Below are positions 16,081 through 24,468 of a stretch of DNA of 37,228 bases, one piece after another. The position numbers were made by a program, and so were the translations under genes. The stretch is from positions 1 to 37,228 of the forward strand of contig NZ_JANINU010000134.1 of NCBI RefSeq assembly GCF_024508875.1. The letters run 5' to 3'. The stretch comes from Phenylobacterium sp. Lineage in GTDB: Bacteria; Pseudomonadota; Alphaproteobacteria; Caulobacterales; Caulobacteraceae. Below the pieces are notes generated by a model, which was given only the letters and a program-made list of their open reading frames with translations, ran no database searches and was not told where the DNA came from. Within the stretch, counting starts at the first letter, position 1; the number at the start of each line of letters is the position of its first letter.

Positions 16081-16452
16081 GTGAGCGAGCCTAGCGGCCA
16101 CGTCCTGATTATCGAGGACGAGCCCATCATCGCGATCGAGCTCGAGATGCTGTTGGGCGAGCTCGGCTACCGGAGCTTCGCCGTGGCCGACACGCCGGAC
16201 GGCGCATTGACCAGCGCCCGCGAGCACCGGCCCGACCTGATCACGGCGGACTACCGCATCGTGGCCGGCACCGGCCTGGAGGCGGTGCGCCTCATCACCG
16301 ACGCCCTGGGCCGCATCCCCGTCGTCTACGTCACCGGCAACCCCGACATCCTGGCCGGAGAGCCGCGGCCGACCGTCGTGGACAAGCCCATCTCGCCGGC
16401 CGCCCTGCGCCGGGCCTGCGCCTACGCCACCGGCGCGCCGTCCCCGTCCTGA
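16081..16452 (+). CDS. Single-domain response regulator (receiver protein)
   Basis: This protein of 123 residues starts with GTG at 16081 and consists of a receiver domain only. The acidic pair E12-D13, the phosphoacceptor Asp57 (LITADYRI), the switch threonine in VVYVTGN and the lysine in VDKPIS are all present, so it should accept phosphate. It has no output domain, as in CheY-like or phosphorelay proteins, and no histidine kinase gene is near. Receivers of this type in alphaproteobacteria sometimes belong to general stress or HWE-kinase pathways, but nothing here proves that. It converges on the Old Yellow Enzyme gene with only 24 bp between the stop codons. Confidence 0.88.
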   Translation: MSEPSGHVLIIEDEPIIAIELEMLLGELGYRSFAVADTPDGALTSAREHRPDLITADYRIVAGTGLEAVRLITDALGRIPVVYVTGNPDILAGEPRPTVVDKPISPAALRRACAYATGAPSPS

Positions 16453-16485
16453 GGCCGGCGCCCGGGCGGCGGCGCCTCAGGCCTC
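16451..16485. terminator. Hairpin between convergent stop codons
   Basis: GAGGCC-GGCGCC (16451-16462) pairs with GGCGCC (16471-16476) and, after a 3-base bulge, GGCCTC (16480-16485). It overlaps the stop codons of both convergent genes and could end transcription from both sides. No T-run is present, so the call rests on position and stem strength. Confidence 0.4.
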
Positions 16486-17541
16486 GTTCAGTTCGAGCGC
16501 CGGATAGTCCACATAGCCTTCGGCGCCGGGCGCGTAGAACGTCTCGAGCTTCCAGGGATTGAGCGGAGCCCCACGCTGGAGCCGCGCTGGCAGGTCGGGG
16601 TTGGAGATGAAGTCCTTGCCGAACGAGACGGCGTCCGCCTCACCCGCGTCGAGCAGCGCCTGCGCCGTCTCAGCGTTCAGGCCCTCGTTGGCGATATAGA
16701 CGCCGCCGAAGTCCGCCTTGAGCTGCGGCCCGATGCTGTCGGACGCCACACGCTCGCGGGCGAAGAGGAAGGCGATGCCGCGCTCGCGCATGGCGCGGGC
16801 GACGTACCCGAACGTGGCCAGCGGGTTGCTGTCGCCCATGTCGTGGCTGTCGCCGCGGGGGGCGATGTGCAGACCGACCCGATCAGGACCCCACACCGAG
16901 ATCGCCGCGTCCACCGCCTCCAGCATCAGCCGGGCGCGGTTCTCGATCGGGCCGCCGTACTCATCGGTGCGCCTGTTCGTGCTGTCCTGCAGGAACTGGT
17001 CGAGCAGGTAGCCATTGGCCCCGTGCAGCTCGACCCCGTCGAAGCCCGCCGCCTTCGCGTTCTCCGCGCCCTTGCGGTACGCCTCGAGCACGTCGGCGAT
17101 CTCCGCGCGCGAGAGGGCGTGCGGCACGGGGTAGGGACGCTTCGGCCGCAACAGGCTGACCTCGCCCTTGGCGGCGATGGCGCTGGCCGAAACCGGCGGC
17201 TGGCCGTCCAGCAGGCTGGGGTCGGAGATCCGGCCCACGTGCCAGAGCTGCATGAAGATCAGACCGCCCGCGTCGTGGACGGCCTTGGTCACCTGCTTCC
17301 ACCCCTCGACCTGCGCGTCCGACCAGATGCCGGGCGTGCGCTCATAGCCGACGCCGCGCGGGGTGACCGAGGTGGCCTCGGTGAGGATCAGGCCGGCCGA
17401 CGCGCGTTGGGCGTAGTACTGGGCCACCAGCGGACCCGGAATTCGCTCGTCGCCGGACCGCGCGCGCGTCAGCGGCGCCATCACGATGCGGTTCTTGAGC
17501 GTCAGGTCGCCGACACGGATCGGATCGAACAAGGAAGGCAT
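16477..17541 (-). CDS. Old Yellow Enzyme family NADH:flavin oxidoreductase (NemA-like)
   Basis: This is a 354-residue TIM-barrel FMN enzyme starting at the ATG at 17539-17541 (MPSLFDPIRVGDLTLKNR). The family motifs MAPLTRARS, FMQLWHVGRIS, GFDGVELHGANGYLLDQF and DEYGGPIENR are present, and the HGAN segment carries the substrate-binding His and Asn. Members reduce activated C=C bonds, such as alpha,beta-unsaturated aldehydes and ketones, and also nitro-esters or N-ethylmaleimide, with NAD(P)H. The gene lies 80 bp after the nitrate operon's last gene on the same strand and may be reached by read-through, though the gap allows its own promoter. The link to nitrate or nitrosative chemistry is speculative. 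Confidence 0.93.
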   Translation of the reverse strand: MPSLFDPIRVGDLTLKNRIVMAPLTRARSGDERIPGPLVAQYYAQRASAGLILTEATSVTPRGVGYERTPGIWSDAQVEGWKQVTKAVHDAGGLIFMQLWHVGRISDPSLLDGQPPVSASAIAAKGEVSLLRPKRPYPVPHALSRAEIADVLEAYRKGAENAKAAGFDGVELHGANGYLLDQFLQDSTNRRTDEYGGPIENRARLMLEAVDAAISVWGPDRVGLHIAPRGDSHDMGDSNPLATFGYVARAMRERGIAFLFARERVASDSIGPQLKADFGGVYIANEGLNAETAQALLDAGEADAVSFGKDFISNPDLPARLQRGAPLNPWKLETFYAPGAEGYVDYPALELNEA

Positions 17542-17621
17542 TTGGAAGTCCCCGGAATATCCTGTCCGAGAGGTAGGGAGCGCCGCGGTCCCGCGCGACC
17601 ACAGTTTTCCTGCGGCCGCTG

Positions 17622-18119
17622 TCAGACGCCTTCGCAGTGCGGCTGTGGCAGGGCGCGGGCAAGGCCGAACTCGCGCATGGCCGGCGCGAAGTTGACGTTG
17701 TCGTGGTTGTCGCGCGTCAACTTGATCAGCGCGAACCGCTGCAGTTCGGACAGGCGCCGCCATTCGCCGGGCGTCGGCGGCGACAGCCCGATCGTCCGGG
17801 CAAGGGACGTGACGGTGGCCGGCACATCGTCGCCCAATTGCGCGAGGGCCGCCGGAGGCTCGTTCAACAGGGTCGCCGCCTGCCCACAGCAACGCGCCAC
17901 GAGATCGATCAGGCTCTCGCGATAGGCCCGCACATGCGCGTCGGTGGCGCAGGGCCGCTCCAGCAGTGCTCGGCGGTCCTCCCGGGTAAGGCGGCTCCAC
18001 TGGCGCAACGAGAGCTTGATCCCGCTGCGGTCGAGCTTGAGACGGACCGCCATCGGGATGCACCGCAAGCTGGCGACAAAATCATCCTCGAAGGCGAAGA
18101 GCTGGCTGTCGTGCATCAT
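17622..18119 (-). CDS. Nitrate reductase-associated protein family
   Basis: This 165-residue protein begins with ATGATG at 18119; its first ATG overlaps the preceding stop as ATGA, showing translational coupling to the siroheme methyltransferase gene. The sequence (FAFEDDFVASLRCIPMAVRLKLD..., LTREDRRALLE, WRRLSELQRFALIKLTR) matches my recollection of a small family found beside assimilatory nitrate reductase genes. The family has no known biochemical role. It has two cysteines near the middle (ARCCGQ) and is predicted soluble. It is the last gene of the nas operon here; possible jobs are maturation of NasA or support of cofactor insertion, but that is a guess from context. Confidence 0.75.
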   Translation of the reverse strand: MMHDSQLFAFEDDFVASLRCIPMAVRLKLDRSGIKLSLRQWSRLTREDRRALLERPCATDAHVRAYRESLIDLVARCCGQAATLLNEPPAALAQLGDDVPATVTSLARTIGLSPPTPGEWRRLSELQRFALIKLTRDNHDNVNFAPAMREFGLARALPQPHCEGV

Positions 18120-18889
18120 CCCGCCTCCGCGAAGTTCATTGGCGGGCGGGCAGCAACGCCCGCGGCCTGCGCCGTCACCTCGCCCACGATCAGCACGACA
18201 GGCCCGCTTGGCGCCGCCGCCGCGAGGATCGGCCCCAGCTCGCCGAGCGCGCCTGGGATGGCCCGCGCCTCCGGACGGCCCGCGTTCTCCACCGCGATCG
18301 CCGGCGTCAGGGGCGACCGGCCCTGGGCGATCAGCCGCTCGGCGGCGGCGGCCAGGCGGTCGCGCCCCATGTAGAGCGCAAGCGTGGTCTGCGGATCGGC
18401 CGCTGCCGCCCAGCCCCCCTGCGTGAGACCGGAGTCCTCCGTCGTGGCGGTGGCGACCAGCAGGCGGCGCGCTTCGCCCCGGTGGGTGAGGGGGAAGCCG
18501 AACTGGGCGGCCGCGGCGCTGGCGGCGGTGACGCCCGGCACGACCTCGGTGGCGATCCCGTGGGCGTGGAGAAACGCAGCCTCCTCCCCTACTCGACCGA
18601 ACACCGAGGGATCGCCGCCCTTGAGCCGCACGACGCGCAGGCCGCGACGGGCAAGGCGCAGCATCAGGCGGTTGATTGTATTCTGCTTCATGCTCGCGCG
18701 GCCGGCGCGCTTGCCGGTCTGGATCTTCAGGCAAGCGTCCGGCGCCAGCGCGATCACCTCGTCCGACACCAGGGCGTCGTAGAGTAACGCCTGGGCGCCC
18801 TCGACGGCGCGCAGCGCGCGAACCGTCAGTAGGTCGGCCGCGCCCGGTCCGGCGCCCACGAGCAGCACTTTCCCTGGTTCATGCGGCAT
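18116..18889 (-). CDS. cobA: Uroporphyrinogen-III C-methyltransferase (SUMT), siroheme synthesis
   Basis: This 257-residue protein has the tetrapyrrole methylase fold: the N-terminal VLLVGAGPGAADLLT, then VRLKGGDPSVFGRVGEE and VVPGVTAASAAAA, all typical for SAM and substrate binding. It methylates uroporphyrinogen III at C2 and C7 to precorrin-2, the first committed step to siroheme, the cofactor of NirB. It lacks the dehydrogenase/ferrochelatase part found in full CysG, so those steps must be encoded elsewhere. It overlaps the end of nasA by 11 bases and the next gene by 4, so it is embedded in the operon, in line with siroheme demand during nitrate growth. Confidence 0.92.
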   Translation of the reverse strand: MPHEPGKVLLVGAGPGAADLLTVRALRAVEGAQALLYDALVSDEVIALAPDACLKIQTGKRAGRASMKQNTINRLMLRLARRGLRVVRLKGGDPSVFGRVGEEAAFLHAHGIATEVVPGVTAASAAAAQFGFPLTHRGEARRLLVATATTEDSGLTQGGWAAAADPQTTLALYMGRDRLAAAAERLIAQGRSPLTPAIAVENAGRPEARAIPGALGELGPILAAAAPSGPVVLIVGEVTAQAAGVAARPPMNFAEAG

Positions 18890-21533
18890 GGCGGACGTCT
18901 CCCTTGGCGGCGGCGATCAGGCGGGCGATCTCGGGGCGGCACGAGCCGCAACTGGTTCCGGCGCCGGTGGCCTCGCCCACGGCGTCGACGGAGGCGCAGC
19001 CGCCGGCGACGGCGGTTTCGATCCGCTTGGCGCGCACACCGCGGCAGGCGCAGACGATGGGGCTGGCGTCCATCGCCTGGCCGGGCTGGCGACCGATCAG
19101 CAGCGCGGTGCGGTCGGCGGCGGTCAGGACGTCGGCGGCGAACAGGTCGGCCAGCCACGCACGCGGCGGCAGGAGGCCGGCGGTGGTGAAGAAGATCACC
19201 CGCTCCAGCCGCTCGCCGTCGATCCAGGCTTCGCGCAGACTGCCCGCGGCCAGGTCCTCGTAGCGTAGCACGTCTCCGGCCTTACGGGTGAGGGCCTTCT
19301 GCACGGCGGCGCGCTCGCCGGCGTCGCCACGGCCGGCGAATTCGTGGAGCTGGCAGGCCGCGTGCGGGATGCGCCGCCAGACGAGGTCGAGGCCGGCCGG
19401 CGGCTTCCAGGCGTCGCGGGCGATGAAGAAGCCGCGCCAGGTCTCGCGGTAGGCGCGGACGCGGGCCGGCGTATGCTTGAACTCAGGCTGGCCCGAGCGG
19501 GGGTCGACCTTAGGCGCGACCAGCGGATTGGCGCGGCCCTGGGGCGCGAACGCCTCGGTCCAGTGCATGGGCATGAAGACCGAGCCAGGCCGCTGGCGGT
19601 CGGTCAGCACGGCCAGGGCGACGGCCTCGCCATGGGAGGTCTGCACGCGGGTCAGCGCGCCCTCGCCGATGCCCAGCGGTCCGGCGTCCGCGGGGTGGAT
19701 CTCGACATATGGCTCGGGCGCGTGGCGGCAGAGTTCGGGGGCCAGCGCCGTGCGGGTCATGGTGTGCCAGTGGTCGCGGACGCGGCCGGTGTTGAGCGAC
19801 AGCGGATAGACGCCCGAGGTCGCCTCGGCCGGCCCGCGGGCTGCGACCGGAACCATGCGGGCCCGGCCGTCCGGGGTCTGGTAGCGGCCGTCGGTGAATA
19901 GGCGCGGCGTGCCGCCGCCCGCAGTCACCGGCCACTGCACGGGCTCCAAGGCGTCGTAGGCGTCGGGCGTGACGCCCGCCAGCGGGCCGAGGTTCAGGAC
20001 GCGGCCCCCACTTCCAGGTTCAGGGTTCTCGTAGGCCGTGAGGCGCGCCCACTCACGGAACACCTGCGCCTGGGTGCGCCAGCCGAAGGCATCCCCGAAG
20101 CCCATGGCGGTCGCGACGTCCGACACGATCCGCCAATCGGCGCGGGCCTCACCCGGCGGGTCGAAGAGACGCCGCTGGCGACTGATCCGGCGTTCGGAAT
20201 TGGTGACCGTGCCGTCCTTCTCGCCCCAGGCCAGCGCCGGCAGCTTCACGTGGGCGAACGCCAGGGTGTCGGTCTCGGCCACGCAGTCGGAAACGGCCAC
20301 GAACGGACAGGCGGCCAGCGCCTCGCGCACCCGGCCGGCGTCGGGCAGGCTGACCGCCGGGTTGGTCGCCATGACCCACAGCGCCTTGATACGACCCGCG
20401 GCGATGGAGTCGAACATGTCTATGGCCTTGAGGCCCGGCGCCGTGGCGATGGTCGGCGAGCCCCAGAACCGCTGGACACGGGCGCGGGCGGGCTCGTCGA
20501 AGTCCATGTGCCCGGCCAGGGTGGTGGCCATGCCGCCGGTCTCGCGTCCGCCCATGGCGTTGGGCTGGCCGGTGATCGAGAACGGGCAGGCGCCCGGCTT
20601 GCCGATCCGGCCGGTGGCCAGGTGAACGTTGAGGATCGCCGAGCCCTTGGCTACGCCCTGGCTCGACTGGTTGGCGCCCATGGAGAACAGGCTGACCGTC
20701 CTGGGCGTCTCGGCGAACAGGCGGAAGAAGGCCTCCAGGTCGGCGAGCGGCACGCCGCAATCGGCGGCCACGGCGGCAGGGGACTGGTCGGCCTGGGCGA
20801 GCTCGGCCTCGACGTCGGCGAAGCCCGATACGTGAGCCGCCACATAGGCGCGGTCGATCGCGCCACGGCGGATGAGGTCGGCTAGCAGGCCGTTCCACAG
20901 GCGCACGTCGGTCTGGGGGGCCAGGGCCAGGTGCAGCTCGGCGGCGTCGGCCGTGTCGGTGCGGCGCGGGTCGATGACCACGTGGCGCTGGCCGCGGGCG
21001 CGGGCCGCCTCCATCCGCCGATAAAGCACCGGATGGGTCCAGGCGGCGTTGTGGCCCGAGAACACCACGAGGTCTGCGAGGTCGAGGTCCTCGTAGCAGC
21101 CCGGCACGAGGTCGGCGCCGAAGGCCAACTTGTGGGCCATGACCGCCGAGGCCATGCAGAGCCGCGAGTTGGTGTCGATGTTCCCCGAGCCGATGAAGCC
21201 CTTCATCAGCTTGTTGGCCGCGTAGTAATCCTCGGTGAGGAGCTGGCCCGAGACGTAGAAGGCCACTGAGTCCGGTCCATGCCGTGCGATGGTCTCGGCG
21301 AACCGGCTGGCGACGCGCTGGATGGCCTCGCCCCACGAGACCCGCCGGGCGCCGATCATCGGGTGCAGCAGCCGGCCTTCGAGGCCGACCGTCTTGTCCA
21401 GCGCCGCGCCCTTCGAGCAGAGGCGGCCGAGGTTCGCCGGATGGTCGGCGTCGCCCTTCACGTCGAGGGTGCGGCTCCTGGCCTGGGCGGCAACCCCGCA
21501 GCCCACCCCGCAATAGGGACACGTGGTGCGCAC
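18879..21533 (-). CDS. nasA: Assimilatory nitrate reductase, catalytic subunit with C-terminal [2Fe-2S] domain
   Basis: This is an 884-residue cytosolic molybdoenzyme. The start is taken as the GTG at 21531-21533, directly before TTCPYCGVGCG; the frame stays open through the repeat upstream, but that part is low-complexity and not conserved. Domains in order: an N-terminal [4Fe-4S] motif (CPYC...C...LCSKG), the molybdopterin-binding core (SRLCMASA, GANQSSQGVAKGSAI, ATNPAVSLPD), the molydopterin dinucleotide-binding C-terminal domain (LNTGRVRDHWHTMTRT), and a BFD-like [2Fe-2S] domain at about 820-880 (CACRGV...TSCGSCRPEI). It reduces nitrate to nitrite. No separate electron-transfer subunit gene is present, so the fused [2Fe-2S] domain probably receives electrons from a ferredoxin, flavodoxin or reductase encoded elsewhere. 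Confidence 0.94.
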   Translation of the reverse strand: MRTTCPYCGVGCGVAAQARSRTLDVKGDADHPANLGRLCSKGAALDKTVGLEGRLLHPMIGARRVSWGEAIQRVASRFAETIARHGPDSVAFYVSGQLLTEDYYAANKLMKGFIGSGNIDTNSRLCMASAVMAHKLAFGADLVPGCYEDLDLADLVVFSGHNAAWTHPVLYRRMEAARARGQRHVVIDPRRTDTADAAELHLALAPQTDVRLWNGLLADLIRRGAIDRAYVAAHVSGFADVEAELAQADQSPAAVAADCGVPLADLEAFFRLFAETPRTVSLFSMGANQSSQGVAKGSAILNVHLATGRIGKPGACPFSITGQPNAMGGRETGGMATTLAGHMDFDEPARARVQRFWGSPTIATAPGLKAIDMFDSIAAGRIKALWVMATNPAVSLPDAGRVREALAACPFVAVSDCVAETDTLAFAHVKLPALAWGEKDGTVTNSERRISRQRRLFDPPGEARADWRIVSDVATAMGFGDAFGWRTQAQVFREWARLTAYENPEPGSGGRVLNLGPLAGVTPDAYDALEPVQWPVTAGGGTPRLFTDGRYQTPDGRARMVPVAARGPAEATSGVYPLSLNTGRVRDHWHTMTRTALAPELCRHAPEPYVEIHPADAGPLGIGEGALTRVQTSHGEAVALAVLTDRQRPGSVFMPMHWTEAFAPQGRANPLVAPKVDPRSGQPEFKHTPARVRAYRETWRGFFIARDAWKPPAGLDLVWRRIPHAACQLHEFAGRGDAGERAAVQKALTRKAGDVLRYEDLAAGSLREAWIDGERLERVIFFTTAGLLPPRAWLADLFAADVLTAADRTALLIGRQPGQAMDASPIVCACRGVRAKRIETAVAGGCASVDAVGEATGAGTSCGSCRPEIARLIAAAKGDVRHAA

Positions 21534-21536
21534 AGC

Positions 21537-21641
21537 AGCGCCCCCCCTACCCTTGGGGTCCCCCTCCCCCGCGGACACGGGGGAGGAACGGGTCAGTTCC
21601 TCCCCCGCTCGTGGGGAAGGGGGACCACGAAATTGTGGAGG
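21537..21641. repeat. Nested palindromic repeat inside the nas operon
   Basis: The 131-bp gap between nirD and nasA is largely palindromic. AGCGCCCCCC at 21537 onward pairs with GGGGGCGCT near 21641. GGTCCCCCTCCCC pairs with GGGGAAGGGGGACC. Between them are CCTCCCCC/GGGGGAGG hairpins. The segment is related to the repeat at 2523-2640. Every other junction in the operon from narK to the last gene overlaps or is at most 12 bp, so the repeat is an insertion in an otherwise tight transcript. Confidence 0.7.
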
Positions 21642-21664
21642 GGGCGCTGGTGCGACCACGGCCG

Positions 21665-22003
21665 TCAGGCTCGTCCCAAAAGAATTCGCCCTTGCTCAAC
21701 GCGGAGCGGCACGACCGGCGTGCAGCCCTTGCCGCGGTCGGCGCCCATCGCCTCGCCGGTGGCGAGCTCGATGTTCCAGTTGTGCAGCGGACAAGCGACG
21801 GCGTGACCGTGGACGATGCCCTGGCTGAGCGGGCCGCCCTTGTGGGGACATCGATCCTTCAGCGCGAACACCCGGCCGTCGCCGGTGCGGAAGATCGCGA
21901 TGTCGCCGTCCGCCGTCGGGACGCGCCGCGAGCCGCGCATGGGGATGTCGGTCACCGCCCCGACATCGGTCCACTGGATGGGATCCCTTACGAGCGCGTT
22001 CAT
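21665..22003 (-). CDS. nirD: Nitrite reductase (NADH) small subunit
   Basis: This 112-residue Rieske-type protein starts at the ATG at 22001-22003, overlapping the nirB stop by 4 bases (ATGA), which fixes the start. It keeps the full set of Rieske ligands, CPHKGG and CPLHNW, with the usual spacing of about 17 residues; some NirD proteins have lost them, so this one may carry a [2Fe-2S] cluster. The small subunit is needed for NADH-dependent nitrite reduction by NirB in the cytosol. It is followed by a palindromic repeat and then nasA, so it sits at the break between the nitrite and nitrate reduction halves of the operon. Confidence 0.94.
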   Translation of the reverse strand: MNALVRDPIQWTDVGAVTDIPMRGSRRVPTADGDIAIFRTGDGRVFALKDRCPHKGGPLSQGIVHGHAVACPLHNWNIELATGEAMGADRGKGCTPVVPLRVEQGRILLGRA

Positions 22004-24456
22004 GCCGGTTCGAACTCCATGCGGCGGCTGAGCGGGTTGAATTCGTGGGAGTCGCGGCCCGCCACGCGCTCGGCCCAGGGGTCGATGCGGTAGAAGCGTT
22101 GCGAGTAGGAGAAGCGGTCGTAGAGCGCCCGGCGGGTCTCGGGATCCTCGACGGCGGTGCGGATCGTCTCCAGGCCGACGCGGTCCATCCACTTGTAGAT
22201 CCGCTCCAGGTACCAGCCGTCCTCGCGGTACATCTGCATCACCGCGCAGATGGCCCAGACCGCCTCGTCCTCGGAGGCGACCTTGGTCAGCAGTTCCGTT
22301 CCCTTGATGTGCAGGCCGGCCGCGCCGCCCACGTGAATCTCGTAGCCGCTGTCGACGCAGATGACGCCGATATCCTTGCAGGTGGCCTCGGCGCAGTTCC
22401 GCGGGCAGCCCGAGACCGCCAGCTTCACCTTGGCCGGCGACCACGAGCCCCACATGAACTTCTCCAGGCGCACGCCCAGGCCGGTGGAGTCCTGGGTGCC
22501 GAACCGGCACCAGTCGGTCCCGACGCAGGTCTTCACCGTGCGCAGGCCCTTCGCATAGGCGTGGCCCGAGACCAGGCCCGCGGCGTTCAGGTCGCGCCAG
22601 ACGGCGGGCAGGTCGTCCTTCTTCACGCCCAGCAGGTCGATGCGCTGGCCGCCGGTGACCTTGATGGTCGGGATCTCGAACTTGTCGACCACGTCGGCGA
22701 TGGCGCGCAGCTCGTCCGAACTGGTCACGCCGCCCCACATCCGCGGGACCACCGAATAGGTGCCATCCTTCTGGATGTTGGCGTGGACGCGTTCGTTGAC
22801 GAACCGCGACTGCTTGTCGTCGCGGTAGTCGCCGGGCCAGGCGCATACCAGGTAGTAGTTCAGCGCCGGGCGGCACGAGGCGCAGCCGTCGGGCGAGGTC
22901 CATTCCAGCGCCTGCATCACCGCCGGGATCGACTTCAGCTCCTCGGCGATCAGCCGGCGGCGGACCTCGTCGTGGCCGCGATGCGTACAGCCGCAGACGG
23001 GCTTGGGGCCCTTCTGCTCCTGGAAGGCGTCGCCGATCGACAGCTTCAGCAGCTTCTCCACCAGCGGCGTGCAGGTCCCGCACGAAGCCGAGGCCTTGGT
23101 GACCGCGCGCACGCTCTCCAGCGTGGTGAGGCCCTCCCCCGCGATCGCAGAGACGATGTCGCCCTTGCAGACGCCGTTGCAGCCGCACACCTCGGCGGTG
23201 TCGGCCATGGCCGCAACGGCCGCGCTAGGGTCCAGGCCCCGAAGGCCCTCCGTCGCCGCCTGGCCGAAGACCAGGGTCTCGCGGAAGCCGGCCACGTCCT
23301 CTCCGGACTTCATCAGGTCGAAGTACCAGCCGCCGTCGGCCGCATCGCCGAACAGCACGGCCCCGGCCACCTTGCCGTGCTCCAGGACGATGCGCTTGTA
23401 GACCCCACGTCCGGCGTCGCGGAACACGATGTCCTCACACCCCTCACCGCCCGAGAACTTGCCGGCCGAGAAGACGTCGACGCCGGAGACCTTGAGGCGC
23501 GTCGAGAGGACCGAACCTTCGTAGGCGCCCGAACCGGCGGTCAGCGTCTCGCCCAGCGTGCGGCACATCTCCCAGATCGGCGCGACCAGTCCGTAGCATT
23601 GGCCGCGGTGCTCGACGCATTCGCCGACCGCGTAGATGTGCGGGTCGGAGGTGCGCATCTGGTCGTCCACGACGACCCCGCGGCCGACGTCCAGACCGGC
23701 CGCCTTCGCCAGCGCCGTGTTGGGGCGGATGCCCACCGACATCACCAGGAGGTCGCAAGGCAGGACGCGGCCGTCCTTGAGCTTCAGGCCGGTAACCTTG
23801 CCGTCCTCACCGACAATCTCCTCGGACTGGGCTTCCAGCACCGTTTCGACGCCGCGGGCCGACATCGACTCGGTCAGCAGGAAGCCTGCCGAGGCGTCGA
23901 GCTGGCGCTCCATCAGGACGTCCATGAGATGGACGACGGTGGCCTTCATGCCGCGGCGGGCCAGGCCATAGGCCGCCTCGATCCCCAGCAGGCCTCCACC
24001 GATGACCACCGCCCGACTGTCGGGTAACGCCGAAGCGGCGGTCATGGCCTCCACGTCATCGAAGTCGCGGAAGGTGACGACGCCCGCCAGGTCCGAGCCC
24101 GGAAGCGGCAGGCGAATAGGGTCTGACCCGGTGGCCAGGATCAGCAGGTCGTATGGCCAAGCTTGGCCGCCTTCCACGCGGATCAACCTGTGCGCGACAT
24201 CAATCTCGCGGACCGCGAGTCCGGCATGTAACGTTACGCCGTTATCGCGGTACCAGGCCTCGTCGTTGATCACGATGTCGGCGAAGGATTTCTCCCCCGC
24301 CAGCACCGGCGACAGCATGATCCGGTCGTAGTTCACCCGCGGCTCGGCGCCGAAGATGGTGATCTCGTAGCGGCCGGGATCGCGCTTCAGCACCTCCTGG
24401 ACCGCCCGGCAGCCGGCCATGCCGTTGCCGATGACGACGAGCTTCTCCTTGGCCAT
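22000..24456 (-). CDS. nirB: Assimilatory nitrite reductase [NAD(P)H], large subunit
   Basis: This 818-residue enzyme starts at the ATG at 24454-24456, 12 bp after the transporter gene. The N-terminal half is an FAD/NADH oxidoreductase (VVIGNGMAGCRA near residue 6, VVIGGGLLGIEA near 150). A BFD-like [2Fe-2S] domain follows around 420-470 (CGCNGVCKGD, SCGTCTP). The C-terminal half is the sulfite/nitrite reductase domain, with the siroheme-[4Fe-4S] cysteines in KTCVGTDWC (about 640) and VSGCPRNCAEATC (about 680). It reduces nitrite to ammonium with six electrons in the cytosol, using siroheme that depends on the methyltransferase encoded three genes on. Length and domain order are normal. Confidence 0.96.
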   Translation of the reverse strand: MAKEKLVVIGNGMAGCRAVQEVLKRDPGRYEITIFGAEPRVNYDRIMLSPVLAGEKSFADIVINDEAWYRDNGVTLHAGLAVREIDVAHRLIRVEGGQAWPYDLLILATGSDPIRLPLPGSDLAGVVTFRDFDDVEAMTAASALPDSRAVVIGGGLLGIEAAYGLARRGMKATVVHLMDVLMERQLDASAGFLLTESMSARGVETVLEAQSEEIVGEDGKVTGLKLKDGRVLPCDLLVMSVGIRPNTALAKAAGLDVGRGVVVDDQMRTSDPHIYAVGECVEHRGQCYGLVAPIWEMCRTLGETLTAGSGAYEGSVLSTRLKVSGVDVFSAGKFSGGEGCEDIVFRDAGRGVYKRIVLEHGKVAGAVLFGDAADGGWYFDLMKSGEDVAGFRETLVFGQAATEGLRGLDPSAAVAAMADTAEVCGCNGVCKGDIVSAIAGEGLTTLESVRAVTKASASCGTCTPLVEKLLKLSIGDAFQEQKGPKPVCGCTHRGHDEVRRRLIAEELKSIPAVMQALEWTSPDGCASCRPALNYYLVCAWPGDYRDDKQSRFVNERVHANIQKDGTYSVVPRMWGGVTSSDELRAIADVVDKFEIPTIKVTGGQRIDLLGVKKDDLPAVWRDLNAAGLVSGHAYAKGLRTVKTCVGTDWCRFGTQDSTGLGVRLEKFMWGSWSPAKVKLAVSGCPRNCAEATCKDIGVICVDSGYEIHVGGAAGLHIKGTELLTKVASEDEAVWAICAVMQMYREDGWYLERIYKWMDRVGLETIRTAVEDPETRRALYDRFSYSQRFYRIDPWAERVAGRDSHEFNPLSRRMEFEPA

Positions 24457-24468
24457 GGACGGACCCTT

